Part shown: piece after piece, positions 42,599 to 52,812 of the stretch
Numbering within the stretch: position 1 is the first letter of the stretch
Layout of the letters: each line of letters opens with the position of its first letter
Assembly: GCA_026125895.1 (NCBI GenBank)
Contig: JAHCKG010000019.1
Location: 1-64,000, forward strand
Source: Pseudolabrys sp.
GTDB taxonomy: Bacteria; Pseudomonadota; Alphaproteobacteria; Rhizobiales; Xanthobacteraceae
Direction: 5' to 3'
DNA length: 64,000 nucleotides
Position numbers and translations under genes: made by a program
Notes under the pieces: model-generated
Told to the model about the DNA's origin: nothing
Seen by the model: the letters and a program-made list of their open reading frames with translations, nothing else
Databases searched by the model: none

Positions 42599-44538
42599 GC
42601 ACGGCGATCGAGACCGGCGCCGCCGAACTCAACGACGAAGGCCGGACGGTTGAAAAACCGTCCGGCGTCCGCGCCCTCGGCGTGCGCTGGCTGTCGGTCG
42701 CGCTCAGCCTGTTCGTTCTTTACACCGCGGCTTTCGGCCAGTTCGAAAGTCTGGTGCAGCGGCCGGTCTTCACCGCGCTGGTGGTGCTGATCACCGTTCT
42801 GCTCTATCCGCTCGGCGCGCATACGCGCTGGCGGCCGCTCGGCATCGCCGTCGATGCGGCGCTGGCGCTGCTCACCATCGCGAGCTGCGTCTACGTCACG
42901 GTCTTCAGCGACAAGATCATGGTCGATCTGCCGACCGCCGAATGGTACGACACCGTGCTCACCATCGGCCTCGTCGCCGCCGTTCTGGAAACGTCCCGGC
43001 GTGCCGTCGGCATCATCTTTCCCGCCATCGTCGCCCTTGCGCTCGTCTATGCGCTGTACGGCCACCACCTGTCCGGGCCGCTGTCGCATCGCGCCTTCGA
43101 CGGCGACTTCATTGTCGAAACGCTGCTGCTCGGCGATCTCGGCATCTGGGGCCTGCTCACCGGCGTGGCCGCCACCACCATCGCCGCCTTCGTACTGTTC
43201 GGCAGCGTGCTGCTGTTCACCGGCTCCGGCCAGACCTTCATGGATCTTGCCGTGCTGCTCGGCGGCCGCTCGCCGGGCGGCGCCGCCAAGATCGCGACCA
43301 TCGCCTCCGGCCTGTTCGGCACCATCAACGGCAGCGCGGTGGCCAATGCCGCCACCGTCGGCAACTTCACCATTCCGCTGATGCAGCGGCTGAAATATCC
43401 GTCGAAGTTCGCCGCCGCGGTGGAAGCGGTCGCATCGACCGGCGGCCAGATCGCGCCGCCCGTCATGGGCGCCGGCGCTTTCGTCATGGCCGAGATCATC
43501 GGCACCAGCTACGCCAAGATCATGGTGGCGGCGATCCTGCCGGCTTTCCTGTTCTATCTCGGCGTCTTCCTCACCATTCACGTCATCGCGGTGAGCCGTC
43601 ATCTGCCCGTCGTTCCCGCGAGCGAAATTCCGGCCTGGCGCTCGGTGCTCACCGTGCAGCGCATGCTGCCAATCCTCGCCGCCTTCGCCGGGCTGCTGGC
43701 CGGCGTGTTCATGGGCCGCTCGGTGCAGACCTCGGCGTTCTGGGGCATCGTCGGCCTTCTCGCCGCCCACGCGCTGGTGACGTTGCGTTCGGCCAAGGAC
43801 GTCAAGGCGCTCGGCACCGTGGTGCTGGAATCGCTGGCCGATGCCGGCAAGGGCCTGGTGCTGATCGGCGTGCTGCTGATCGGCGCGCAGATCCTCGTCG
43901 CCATGATCAACCTGACCGGCGCCGGCATCGCGCTGTCCAACCTGATCGCGTCGATGGCGGGCGAATCGACCCTCATCCTCGCCGTGCTGGTGGCGCTGAT
44001 CTGCCTGATCCTCGGCATGGGCATCCCCACCACTGCGGCCTATGTGCTGGTCGCGGCCGTGCTGGCGCCGGCGCTGATGAAGGCCGGCAGCGGCACATTG
44101 GTCGCGCACATGTTCGTATTCTACTTCGCCACCATCTCGGTGATCACGCCGCCGGTCTGCGTCGCGGTGTTCGTGTCCGCCGGCATCGCCAAGACGCCGT
44201 GGCTGCCGGTCGGCATCGAGGCCTGCAAGATCGCGGCGGTGACCTATGTCGTGCCGTTCCTGTTCCTGATCTATCCGGGAATGCTGGCGGCCGGCACACC
44301 GTTGCAGATCGCCGATGCGGCGTTGTCGGGCGTGCTGTTCGTCATCGCCTTTGCCCTGCTGTTCGGCGGCGCGCGCATCACAGGTTCGCGGGCGCTGGAC
44401 GTGGCGGCGACGATCGCGATGGCGGCGCTGGCGATCGCGCCCTACCGCATCGGGCTGGCCGTCTCGGCGCTGGTCGGCATCGGCCTGATCTGGGCATGGC
44501 GGCGCAACCGGGCCGCCCGCCCGTTGGCCGCTGCCTAG
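42595..44538 (+). CDS. TRAP transporter fused permease (4TM + 12TM)
   Basis: 647 residues. Hydrophobic throughout; residues about 30-180 form the small subunit (DctQ-like), then the large one (DctM-like): GTINGSAVANAATVGNFTIPLMQRL, GQIAPPVMGAGAFVMAEI, LILGMGIPTTAAYVLVAAVLAPAL, FYFATISVITPPVCVAVFVSAGIA. The TAXI group always has the fused form. It imports the solute held by the receptor using a Na+ gradient. The start overlaps the receptor stop (ATGA). Last gene of the LysR-controlled operon. Confidence 0.93.
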   Translation: MSTAIETGAAELNDEGRTVEKPSGVRALGVRWLSVALSLFVLYTAAFGQFESLVQRPVFTALVVLITVLLYPLGAHTRWRPLGIAVDAALALLTIASCVYVTVFSDKIMVDLPTAEWYDTVLTIGLVAAVLETSRRAVGIIFPAIVALALVYALYGHHLSGPLSHRAFDGDFIVETLLLGDLGIWGLLTGVAATTIAAFVLFGSVLLFTGSGQTFMDLAVLLGGRSPGGAAKIATIASGLFGTINGSAVANAATVGNFTIPLMQRLKYPSKFAAAVEAVASTGGQIAPPVMGAGAFVMAEIIGTSYAKIMVAAILPAFLFYLGVFLTIHVIAVSRHLPVVPASEIPAWRSVLTVQRMLPILAAFAGLLAGVFMGRSVQTSAFWGIVGLLAAHALVTLRSAKDVKALGTVVLESLADAGKGLVLIGVLLIGAQILVAMINLTGAGIALSNLIASMAGESTLILAVLVALICLILGMGIPTTAAYVLVAAVLAPALMKAGSGTLVAHMFVFYFATISVITPPVCVAVFVSAGIAKTPWLPVGIEACKIAAVTYVVPFLFLIYPGMLAAGTPLQIADAALSGVLFVIAFALLFGGARITGSRALDVAATIAMAALAIAPYRIGLAVSALVGIGLIWAWRRNRAARPLAAA

Positions 44539-44619
44539 CAGCCTTGCCGCTGGCGTCATGGACAGGGAGCGGCGCGGATAGTATGACCCGCCCGGCTTTC
44601 ACGGCAGCAGGCAGGCGAC

Positions 44620-44826
44620 ATGTCGAAGCAGGAACAGCGTGCGGAGGCCGAGCGCCTGATGCGCGAGGCGATGGAGCGCAAGGGACTCGCCGTCAAGCAG
44701 GTCGATACGCGGATCGAGACCAAGTGCGGCAAGTGCGGCGCGGTCAACAAGGTCAACGCCAAGGTTGGCGAGACCCGCGTCATGTACAAGTGCAAGGATT
44801 GCGGCCACGAGCAGCGGGCGATGTAG
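44620..44826 (+). CDS. 68-aa zinc-ribbon protein
   Basis: Helical basic N terminus (KQEQRAEAERLMREAMERKGL) and a C-terminal ribbon with two knuckles, TKCGKCGAVNKVN and YKCKDCGHEQRAM (C-x2-C ... C-x2-C), 22 residues between the pairs. A short rubredoxin-like zinc site is expected, with possible RNA or protein binding. AGGCGACATG start context is weak. No operon partner. Confidence 0.8.
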   Translation: MSKQEQRAEAERLMREAMERKGLAVKQVDTRIETKCGKCGAVNKVNAKVGETRVMYKCKDCGHEQRAM

Positions 44827-44835
44827 CCTGAGGCT

Positions 44836-45837
44836 CTAGGCCGGCGGCAATGACCGCCGCGCTTCGGCGACCTCGGAATTGAGTTCGGCACCGACCAGCA
44901 CCACGATCGCCGTCATCCACAGCCACATCATCAGGCCGATGCCGGCCCCGAGCGAGCCGTAAGTGGCGTCGTAATTGGCGAAACTGCCGAGATACCACGA
45001 CAGCAGCGCCGAACCGCCGAGCCAGGCCGCCGACGCGAACGCCGCGCCCGGGCTGACCCATTGCCAGCGCGCATGGTCCCGATCCGGACCGAAGCGATAC
45101 AGCACCGCCAGCCCCAGCATGACGGCGACGAGCAACGCCGGCCAGCGCAGCAGCGGCAGAAAGGTGGCGTCGTAGCCGTAGAGCGGCAGGTACGACAGCA
45201 TCACCGGGATGACGACGATGGCGGCGAAGGCGGTGAGCAGCATCGCCAGGGCGCCGAGGGTGAAGGCGAGCGACACCAGGTTTAGGCGAATGAAGGAACG
45301 CCGCTCCTTCACGCCATAGACGACGTTGAGCGCGTCGATGATGGCCTTGACGCCGGCATTGGCGCTCCACAGCGCCAGCCCAAGGCCGAATAGGAAGGTG
45401 AAGCTCAGATTGCCGGTGGTGCGGGTGACGATGCTCGCCACCTGCTCGGTGACGATCGAGAAGGCGCCCGCCGGCATGACCGAGGCCAGCAGTCCGAGGT
45501 GGCCGCCGATGGTCGAGGCATCGGCAAACAGCGCGTAACTCGACACCAGCGCCGTGAGCGCCGGAAAGATGGCGAGCAGCCCGTAGAAGACGACCCCTGC
45601 GGCAAGGGCGAGGAGCCGGTCGTCATTGATCTCCTGGTAGGTGCGGTAAAGCACGTGTTTCCAGAAGGCGAACCCTTCAAGCCGGGGCTCGGCGGCCGGC
45701 TTCGGCCTGGCGGCGGCCTCGCCGTACCGATCCAGAATGGTGGATGCTGCGTATGTACCAGCAAGCGCCAGCGCGACCAGCAACGCGGGCCGGTTGCTCT
45801 GGCGGGCGGCGTTGAAGAAGCGGGCCTTGGTCCTCAT
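44836..45837 (-). CDS. YihY/BrkB family membrane protein
   Basis: 333 residues, six transmembrane helices. WKHVLYRTYQEINDDRLLALAAGVVFYGLLAIFPALTALV is the BrkB core; later LWSANAGVKAIIDALNVVYGVKERRSF, GYDATFLPLLRWPAL, GSFANYDATYGSLGAGIGLMMWLWM. Once called ribonuclease BN in error; function is uncertain, perhaps envelope lipid transport. ATG 45837 preferred to a TTG nine codons upstream. It diverges from carB. Confidence 0.88.
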   Translation of the reverse strand: MRTKARFFNAARQSNRPALLVALALAGTYAASTILDRYGEAAARPKPAAEPRLEGFAFWKHVLYRTYQEINDDRLLALAAGVVFYGLLAIFPALTALVSSYALFADASTIGGHLGLLASVMPAGAFSIVTEQVASIVTRTTGNLSFTFLFGLGLALWSANAGVKAIIDALNVVYGVKERRSFIRLNLVSLAFTLGALAMLLTAFAAIVVIPVMLSYLPLYGYDATFLPLLRWPALLVAVMLGLAVLYRFGPDRDHARWQWVSPGAAFASAAWLGGSALLSWYLGSFANYDATYGSLGAGIGLMMWLWMTAIVVLVGAELNSEVAEARRSLPPA

Positions 45838-46044
45838 ATGAGGAGAACCGAAAAAATCCGACAAAGTTTCGCCAAATCAGGGTCATGGTCCCTGAGCGGC
45901 TGGACGAAAATGGGCTGTGGCTGGCGCGGCGCTAAAGGCTTCCCCCTGCGGCGATTCTGGTCTAAGCACCCGGCGCGGCCCCGCTGCCGCCCATCTTGAA
46001 GATTTGCGCTTTCCGGCCGGCTGACCGGGGTTCTCAGCCAGAAA

Positions 46045-46069
46045 GCGCGCGAAAGCGCGCCCTTTTTTT
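46045..46069 (+). terminator. intrinsic terminator hairpin in the carB leader
   Basis: GCGCGC-GAAA-GCGCGC, CC, then T7, ending 32 bases before the carB ATG. There is no + strand gene between 44826 and carB, so it probably acts on the carB leader transcript (attenuation). Confidence 0.7.
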
Positions 46070-46101
46070 GTGCCCAGTTTCCGGGAGCTCGATACTTCCG
46101 A

Positions 46102-49100
46102 ATGCCCAAACGCACCGACATCAAGACCGTGATGATCATCGGCGCCGGGCCGATCGTGATCGGCCAGGCCTGTGAATTCGACTATTCCGGCACGCAAGCC
46201 TGCAAGGCGCTCAAGGAAGAAGGCTACCGCGTCGTCCTGGTGAACTCGAACCCGGCGACGATCATGACCGATCCCGACCTCGCCGACGCCACCTATATCG
46301 AGCCGATCACCCCCGAGATCGTCGCCAAGATCATCGAGAAGGAGCGCAACGTCGTCCCCGGCGGCTTCGCGCTGCTGCCGACCATGGGCGGCCAGACCGC
46401 GCTCAACTGCGCGCTGTCGCTGCGCCGGCTCGGCACCCTCGACAAGTTCGACGTGCAGATGATCGGCGCCACCGCCGACGCCATCGACAAGGCGGAGGAT
46501 CGCGCGCTGTTCCGCGAGGCCATGACCAAGATCGGCCTGGAGACACCACGCTCCAAACTCGCCAATGCCTCCGAGCTCAAGCGCCAGGATCGCGAGACCT
46601 ACAAGGCGCAGCGCGACCAGATCGCCAGCCGCGACGTTTCCGCCGACGAGAAGAGCCGTCTTCTCGCCGACTTCGAACTCGCCTGGAAGAAGGGCGAGCC
46701 GGAGCGCGCCGAGCGTTACCAGTCACAGGCGTTGATCGAGGCGCTGCAGGCACTCGACTACGTCGGCCTGCCCGCCATCATTCGCCCGTCCTTCACGCTC
46801 GGCGGCACCGGCGGCGGCATTGCCTATAACAAGGCGGAATTCCTGGAGATCGTCGAAGGCGGCCTCGATGCCTCGCCGACCAACGAAGTGCTGATCGAAG
46901 AGTCGGTGCTCGGCTGGAAGGAATTCGAGATGGAAGTTGTCCGCGACAAGAAGGACAACTGCATCATCATTTGCTCCATCGAGAACGTCGATCCGATGGG
47001 CGTGCACACCGGCGATTCGATCACCATCGCGCCGGCGCTGACGCTAACCGACAAAGAATACCAGATCATGCGCGACGCCTCGATCGCGGTGCTGCGCGAG
47101 ATCGGCGTCGAGACCGGCGGCTCGAACGTGCAGTTCGCCGTCAATCCGGAAGACGGCCGTCTCGTCGTCATCGAGATGAATCCGCGCGTGTCGCGCTCCT
47201 CGGCGCTAGCATCGAAAGCGACCGGCTTTCCGATCGCCAAGGTCGCGGCCAAGCTCGCGGTCGGCTACACGCTCGACGAAATCGCCAACGACATCACCGG
47301 CGGCGCGACGCCGGCATCGTTCGAGCCGACCATCGACTACGTCGTCACCAAGATCCCGCGCTTTGCTTTCGAGAAATTCCCCGGCGCCTCGAACGTCCTG
47401 ACGACATCGATGAAGTCGGTCGGCGAAGCCATGGCGATCGGCCGCACCTTCCAGGAGAGCCTGCAGAAGGCGCTGCGCTCGCTGGAGACCGGGCTGACCG
47501 GCCTCGACGAGATTCCGATCGACGGTTACGACGCCGGCAAGGGCCCCGACGACGCCGACAACAAGGCGGCGATCCGCGCCGCGCTCGGCACGCCGACGCC
47601 CGACCGGCTGCTCAAGGTCGCGCAGGCGATGCGCCTCGGCGCCACCGACGACCTGATCTACAACGCCTGCAAGATCGATCCGTGGTTCCTGCGCGAACTG
47701 CGGGGCATCGTCGAGGCCGAGGCCGAGATCGCCGCCAAGGGTCTGCCGCCGACCGCCGGTCCGTTCCGGCGGCTCAAGGCCATGGGTTTTTCCGACAAGC
47801 GGCTCGGAAAGCTGACCGGCAACAGCGACGACGCGGTCAGCGCCGCGCGGCGCAAGCTCGACGTGCGTCCGGTTTACAAGCGCATCGACACCTGCGCCGC
47901 CGAATTCGCCTCGCCGACGGCCTACATGTATTCGACCTACGAGACCGCCTTCGCCGGCCAGATGGCCAACGAGGCGCGGCCGTCGGACAAGAAGAAGGTC
48001 GTTATTCTCGGCGGCGGCCCGAACCGTATCGGCCAAGGCATCGAGTTCGACTACTGCTGCTGCCACGCCTGCTTCGCGCTCAAGGATGCCGGCTACGAGA
48101 CCATCATGGTCAACTGCAATCCGGAGACGGTGTCGACCGATTACGACACCTCGGATCGGCTGTATTTCGAGCCGCTGACGCCGGAAGACGTGATCGAGAT
48201 CATCGATGTCGAGCGCTCCAAGGGCACGCTGCACGGCGTCATCGTACAGTTCGGCGGCCAGACGCCGCTCAAGCTGGCGAGCTCGCTCGAGAAGGCCAAT
48301 GTGCCGATCCTCGGCACCTCACCGGACGCCATCGACCTCGCCGAAGACCGCGACCGCTTCAAGAAGCTGATCGACAAATTGAAAATCCGCCAGCCGGCCA
48401 ACGGCATCGCCACGTCGCCGGCCGCGGTGCGCGAGGTGGCCGACAAGATCGGCTATCCGGTCGTGATCAGACCGTCGAACGTGCTCGGCGGCCGCGGCAT
48501 GGAGATCGTGCGCGACGGCGCGCATGCCGACCGCTATGTGCAGCGCCTCGCCGCGACGCTCGACAAGCCGTCCGAACTCATCGTGTCGGAGAAGAGCCCG
48601 CTGCTGATCGACAGCTATCTGACCGATGCCACCGAAGTCGATGTCGACTGCCTCGCCGACGGCAAGGACACCTACATCGCCGGCATCATGGAACACATCG
48701 AGGAAGCCGGCATTCACTCGGGCGACTCGGCCTGCGCCCTGCCGCCGCACTCGTTATCAAAAGACATCATCGCCGAACTCGAACGCCAGACGCGGGAACT
48801 GGCGCTGGCGCTCAACGTTGGCGGCCTGATGAACGTGCAATATGCCATCAAGGACGGCGACATCTACGTGCTCGAAGTAAACCCGCGCGCCTCGCGCACG
48901 GTGCCCTTCGTCGCCAAGGTGATCGGCCTGCCCGTCGCCAAGATCGCCTCGCGCATCATGGCCGGCGAGAGCCTCGCCAGCTTCAAGCTCAAGCAGCCGA
49001 GCTACCGGCACAAGGCGGTCAAGGAAGCGGTGTTCCCCTTTGCCCGTTTCCCGGGCGTCGATACCGTGCTCGGGCCGGAGATGAAATCGACCGGCGAGGT

Positions 49101-49578
49101 GATGGGCCTCGACACGACGTTCGAGACCGCCTTCGCCAAGAGCCAGATCGGCGGCGGCACTAATTTGCCGCGGGCCGGCACCGTGTTCGTGTCGGTGCGC
49201 GATGAGGACAAGGCGCGCATCCTGCCGTCGATCAAGCTGCTGACCGCGCTCGGCTTCAAATGCATCGCCACCTCCGGAACCCAGCGCTATCTGGCCGAAC
49301 ACGGCGTCGAGGCGGCCAAAATCAACAAGGTGCTGGAAGGCCGGCCGCATATCGTCGATGCGATCAAGAATGGCGGTGTGCAACTCGTATTCAACACCAC
49401 CGAGGGCGCCGCGGCGCTGTCCGACAGCCGGTCCCTGCGCCATGCCGCCCTCTTGCATAAAGTGCCGTACTACACCACTCTTTCAGGTGCCGTCGCGGCT
49501 GCGCAAGGCATAAAGGCCTATCTCGGGGGCGACCTCGAGGTCCGCGCGCTGCAAAGCTATTTTACCGGGCGGGGCTGA
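46102..49578 (+). CDS. carB: carbamoyl-phosphate synthase large subunit
   Basis: 1158 residues. Two ATP-grasp halves: the first with [32 protein letters not shown] (as separate motif [16 protein letters not shown]) and EVNPRVS-type ends ([19 protein letters not shown]); the second with [17 protein letters not shown] and [19 protein letters not shown]-terminal MGS-like domain ([32 protein letters not shown]) is the allosteric region. It makes carbamoyl phosphate from bicarbonate, ATP and the ammonia of CarA. About 85 residues longer than the E. coli enzyme, with an insert near residues 155-200 typical of this group. Confidence 0.97.
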   Translation: MPKRTDIKTVMIIGAGPIVIGQACEFDYSGTQACKALKEEGYRVVLVNSNPATIMTDPDLADATYIEPITPEIVAKIIEKERNVVPGGFALLPTMGGQTALNCALSLRRLGTLDKFDVQMIGATADAIDKAEDRALFREAMTKIGLETPRSKLANASELKRQDRETYKAQRDQIASRDVSADEKSRLLADFELAWKKGEPERAERYQSQALIEALQALDYVGLPAIIRPSFTLGGTGGGIAYNKAEFLEIVEGGLDASPTNEVLIEESVLGWKEFEMEVVRDKKDNCIIICSIENVDPMGVHTGDSITIAPALTLTDKEYQIMRDASIAVLREIGVETGGSNVQFAVNPEDGRLVVIEMNPRVSRSSALASKATGFPIAKVAAKLAVGYTLDEIANDITGGATPASFEPTIDYVVTKIPRFAFEKFPGASNVLTTSMKSVGEAMAIGRTFQESLQKALRSLETGLTGLDEIPIDGYDAGKGPDDADNKAAIRAALGTPTPDRLLKVAQAMRLGATDDLIYNACKIDPWFLRELRGIVEAEAEIAAKGLPPTAGPFRRLKAMGFSDKRLGKLTGNSDDAVSAARRKLDVRPVYKRIDTCAAEFASPTAYMYSTYETAFAGQMANEARPSDKKKVVILGGGPNRIGQGIEFDYCCCHACFALKDAGYETIMVNCNPETVSTDYDTSDRLYFEPLTPEDVIEIIDVERSKGTLHGVIVQFGGQTPLKLASSLEKANVPILGTSPDAIDLAEDRDRFKKLIDKLKIRQPANGIATSPAAVREVADKIGYPVVIRPSNVLGGRGMEIVRDGAHADRYVQRLAATLDKPSELIVSEKSPLLIDSYLTDATEVDVDCLADGKDTYIAGIMEHIEEAGIHSGDSACALPPHSLSKDIIAELERQTRELALALNVGGLMNVQYAIKDGDIYVLEVNPRASRTVPFVAKVIGLPVAKIASRIMAGESLASFKLKQPSYRHKAVKEAVFPFARFPGVDTVLGPEMKSTGEVMGLDTTFETAFAKSQIGGGTNLPRAGTVFVSVRDEDKARILPSIKLLTALGFKCIATSGTQRYLAEHGVEAAKINKVLEGRPHIVDAIKNGGVQLVFNTTEGAAALSDSRSLRHAALLHKVPYYTTLSGAVAAAQGIKAYLGGDLEVRALQSYFTGRG

Positions 49579-49825
49579 ACGGCCCCTCCGGCAGACGGCA
49601 TGTAAGGCCGGCAGATCCGACGGTCGCGGGTGGAGCGTCAAAGCTCGCCGCGGCTGGTCAGTGTTTTGGCCGGTTGAGGTTTCGAGAGGACTCCGGAGCG
49701 GATTTCCGTGGCCGGAGTCCAATTATGATGGGCCGGACCACGAGGGGCGGCCGTTTTGGATGGAAAGGCTTGGCGGCGCGGGCTCCTGATCGGAGCGACG
49801 CGGGACCGCCAGGAGGAGAAAGACG

Positions 49826-50299
49826 ATGGACAAGATTCCGATGACCGCCGCGGGCTACGCCGTGCTGGAACAGGAGCTGAAGCACCGCCAGTCGGTCGAA
49901 CGCCCGCGTATCATCCAGCAGATCACCGAGGCGCGCTCGCATGGCGACCTCTCGGAAAACGCCGAGTATCACGCCGCCAAAGAGCAGCAGTCGCTGAACG
50001 AGGGCGCGATCGCCGAACTCGAGGACAAGCTGGCGCGTGCTGACGTCATCGACGTGTCGAAGCTCTCGGGCGACACCATTACTTTCGGCGCCACCGTCAC
50101 GCTGATCGACGAAGACACCGATGAGAAAAAGGTGTGGCAGATCGTCGGCGAGCCAGAAGCCAACGCCAAGGCCGGCAAGATCTCCGTCACCTCGCCGATG
50201 GCGAAGGCGCTGATCGGCAAGGCCAAGGGCGCCTCGATTGAGGTCAACGCCCCCGGCGGCGCCAAAGGCTATGAGATCAAGAAGGTGGAGTGGAAGTAG
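49826..50299 (+). CDS. greA: transcription elongation factor GreA
   Basis: 157 residues. N-terminal coiled coil [50 protein letters not shown] (in it the acidic tip GDLSENAEY), then the FKBP-like C-terminal domain with [27 protein letters not shown] and [12 protein letters not shown]. It rescues backtracked polymerase by stimulating transcript cleavage. GGAGGAG stands 9 bases before the ATG. Downstream of carB, a common order in the group. Confidence 0.96.
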   Translation: MDKIPMTAAGYAVLEQELKHRQSVERPRIIQQITEARSHGDLSENAEYHAAKEQQSLNEGAIAELEDKLARADVIDVSKLSGDTITFGATVTLIDEDTDEKKVWQIVGEPEANAKAGKISVTSPMAKALIGKAKGASIEVNAPGGAKGYEIKKVEWK

Positions 50300-50337
50300 G
50301 CTTCCGCCACCGGATTTCACCTGAGAAGAACCATCTA

Positions 50338-50366
50338 GGCCGGGGCTTGCCCCGGCCATTTTTGTT
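50338..50366 (+). terminator. intrinsic terminator of greA
   Basis: GGCCGGGGC-TT-GCCCCGGCC followed by A and T5. Confidence 0.9.
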
Positions 50367-50489
50367 GACCCGTTGCCCGGCCCGCACGGCGGCCTGGCAC
50401 CGTGCAGGCTAGCTCATGTTAAGGGTTGCATTTATCTCTTACACAAGTAATAGTTGTGCTTGGATGGATAAACGCCTCTGGAGGCGAGA

Positions 50490-52469
50490 GTGGTCGGACT
50501 GCCAGATCAGATCGGCATGCTCGACCCGCCGGCCCGGCCGGCGGCAACGAATATAGCCGCCGCGCTGAATCTCGATGCCGTCTGGGCGGAAACGCGGGGG
50601 GATCCGGGCATTCGCATCGCGATCCTCGACGGACCGGTCGACCTCGCGCAGCCGTGTTTCGCCGGGGCCCGGATCTCGACGCTGCCGACCCTCGCCGCCG
50701 CCACCGTCGATGACAGCCCGGCCTGTCGTCACGGCACCCACGTCGCCAGCCTCATATTCGGTCAGCACGGCGGTCCGGTGATCGGCGTGGCGCCGAACTG
50801 CACCGGATTGGCGCTCGCGGTGTTTTCGTCGGGCACCGATACAACGCCGGCACCGTGTTCGCAGCTCGACCTCGCTCGCGCCATCCTTCAGGCCGTCGAA
50901 TCCGGCGCACACATCATCAACATCAGCGGCGGCCAGCTAACGCGAACGGGCGAATCCGAGCCGATGCTGGATCACGCCATCGGCGTGTGCGCCGAAGCCA
51001 ACGTGCTGGTGGCCTGTGACCAGAACGGTGAGCCGCTCGACGCCAGCAATTGGGGCGCGACCTACCGGCAACATGGCGTGCTGGCGCCCGGGGTGAACAT
51101 TCCCGGTGCCCTGCCCGGCCAGCGAACCGGGCTGAAAACCGGGACGAGCTTCGCAACGCCGCTCGTCGCCGGCGTCGCTGCCCTGCTTCTGAGCGCGCAA
51201 CTCAAGCGCGGCGAGGCGCCGGATCCGCGCGCCGTGCGTGCGGCCCTGCTCGGCAGCGCCTTTCCGTGCAATCCGCAGCAAATCCGCGACTGCCGCCGCT
51301 TTCTTGCCGGACGGATCAACCCGGCCGGCGCCCTCGATCTCATTGGCACACACATCAAACCGAGTGGGGGAGTACCGACCATGAATGACACAACCGCATT
51401 GATGCCGAGCCTGTCGCCGGAAAATCCCGAAACAATCGCCCCGGGCATCGCTCATGAAACGGCGCGCACAACGCCGCCGGAAACGCGCGTCTTTGCATCG
51501 GAAACACGCGCGCCGGATCAACGGAACGTGGCACCGCAGGAAACCTTGCCCGGGGCGGCGATCCTGCCCGACGGCGTGAACCTTTCCGATTGCGGCTGCG
51601 GTTGCGGCGGCGGCAGTAGCAGCGGCAAGGAAAGCTGTTCATGCGCCGGCAATAAAACCGTGCAGCTCGTCTATGCGCTCGGCAAGCTCGGCATTGATTT
51701 CGGCACAGAAGCACGCCGCGACCGCTTCATTCAGTACATGGGCGATGCCGCGGCGCCGTACGATCCCGTCAGACTCGGCGCTTATCTCAATGATAATCCG
51801 GACGAAGCCGCTTCGCTGATCTGGACTCTCAATCTCGACGCCACGCCGATCTACGCCATCGTGCCGTCGGGACCTTTCGCCGAGCTGGGCTATCGCCGCC
51901 TGCGCGAGGTTCTCGACGGTCAGACCAAGAAGGACGGCGTCGAGATGGTATCGGTGCCGGGCTATGTCGGCGGCAGCGTTACGTTGATGTCGGGGCAGAA
52001 AGTGCCGCTGATCGCGCCAGCCATCCGCGGGCTGCACGCCTGGTCGATCGGCGCGCTGATCAAGAGCGTGCTCGGCGCGAGGCCGCGCGCGGAAGCCGAA
52101 CAATCTCTCTACGACGCGCGCGCGTCCGGCGTCAGCAATTTCCTGTCCCGCGTCTACTACGACCTCCGCAACCTCGGACTGACCGGATCGGAGCGGGCGC
52201 TCAACTACGCCGCCACCAACGCCTACCAGGCTTCGCAGGTCATTACGATGGCCGGCAGCGAGGGCCGCGAACTCGATACCATCGTCGTGCGCAAGAGCCC
52301 GGTCTGCCGGCCCGACTCCGAGTGCTACGACGTCGAGGTGAGCTTCTTCGGACCGGACAACGTGCTCAAGGCCAACCGGGTCTTCCGATACACGGTGGAT
52401 GTCAGCGACGTCATCCCGGTCACGATCGGCGACATCCGCACCTTCGCCAAGCGCGGCTCAGGTACATAA
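50490..52469 (+). CDS. cyanobactin-type PatA/PatG-like subtilase with PatG C-terminal domain
   Basis: 659 residues, GTG start with GGAGGCG just upstream. An S8 subtilase domain has Asp47 (IRIAILDGPVD), His81 (RHGTHVAS) and Ser220 (TGTSFATPLVAG). A linker of about 100 residues ends in SDCGCGCGGGSSSGKESCSC. From residue 390 the chain (QLVYALGKLGIDFGTEARRD, ASLIWTLNLDATPIYAI, RVYYDLRNLGLTGSERALNYAATNAYQ, KSPVCRPDSECYDVEV) reads as the C-terminal domain of cyanobactin macrocyclase PatG. Known relatives cut and cyclise precursor peptides; here two such peptides follow. No signal peptide. An internal ATG at 51381 has GGGGGAG upstream. No YcaO gene nearby. Confidence 0.85.
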   Translation: MVGLPDQIGMLDPPARPAATNIAAALNLDAVWAETRGDPGIRIAILDGPVDLAQPCFAGARISTLPTLAAATVDDSPACRHGTHVASLIFGQHGGPVIGVAPNCTGLALAVFSSGTDTTPAPCSQLDLARAILQAVESGAHIINISGGQLTRTGESEPMLDHAIGVCAEANVLVACDQNGEPLDASNWGATYRQHGVLAPGVNIPGALPGQRTGLKTGTSFATPLVAGVAALLLSAQLKRGEAPDPRAVRAALLGSAFPCNPQQIRDCRRFLAGRINPAGALDLIGTHIKPSGGVPTMNDTTALMPSLSPENPETIAPGIAHETARTTPPETRVFASETRAPDQRNVAPQETLPGAAILPDGVNLSDCGCGCGGGSSSGKESCSCAGNKTVQLVYALGKLGIDFGTEARRDRFIQYMGDAAAPYDPVRLGAYLNDNPDEAASLIWTLNLDATPIYAIVPSGPFAELGYRRLREVLDGQTKKDGVEMVSVPGYVGGSVTLMSGQKVPLIAPAIRGLHAWSIGALIKSVLGARPRAEAEQSLYDARASGVSNFLSRVYYDLRNLGLTGSERALNYAATNAYQASQVITMAGSEGRELDTIVVRKSPVCRPDSECYDVEVSFFGPDNVLKANRVFRYTVDVSDVIPVTIGDIRTFAKRGSGT

Positions 52470-52552
52470 CGGTTTCAGACGCCGCAAGCGTCTGCGGGTC
52501 ATGCCCGTACCCCGAAACAAACGCGGGCGATCGAGAGCGTAGGAGACCATCC

Positions 52553-52723
52553 ATGAACCTTCCCAAGCAATCGGCGCCGGTCCGGCGCAACGCATCGGTG
52601 TCGGGTGTCAGGAGCAACGGCATCGCGCCGTCCGACTGCTGCGGATCCGGCAGTTGCTGCGTCGGCGCGTGCCTGTTCGGCCATTGCGCCGGGGCCTGCG
52701 TCCCGAATATCGGGCAGTGCTGA
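52553..52723 (+). CDS. candidate RiPP precursor peptide 1 (Cys-rich)
   Basis: 56 residues. Leader-like start MNLPKQSAPVRRNASVSGVR, then NGIAPSDCCGSGSCCVGACL and FGHCAGACVPNIGQC: eight Cys in the last 28 residues, ending in Cys. The N-terminal L-P-x-Q-x-x-P-V-x-R matches the leader of cyanobactin precursors such as PatE (ILPQQGQPVIR). AGGAG precedes the ATG. It is 84 bases after the PatG-like gene. The modifying chemistry (macrocycle, disulfide, other) cannot be read from sequence. Confidence 0.75.
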   Translation: MNLPKQSAPVRRNASVSGVRSNGIAPSDCCGSGSCCVGACLFGHCAGACVPNIGQC

Positions 52724-52812
52724 CCTCTTCGCTGGCATCGCGCCACGGACGCGTTCGCTGACAGCCCGGCGAGCGCGCCCGTCCTTTTCCCAATCAACCG
52801 GAGATCAAGAAG

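Noticed and set aside
45885..45935. Annotating the 16-codon carB leader as a coding gene
   Set aside because: No good ribosome site and no comparative evidence; kept only as part of a finding.
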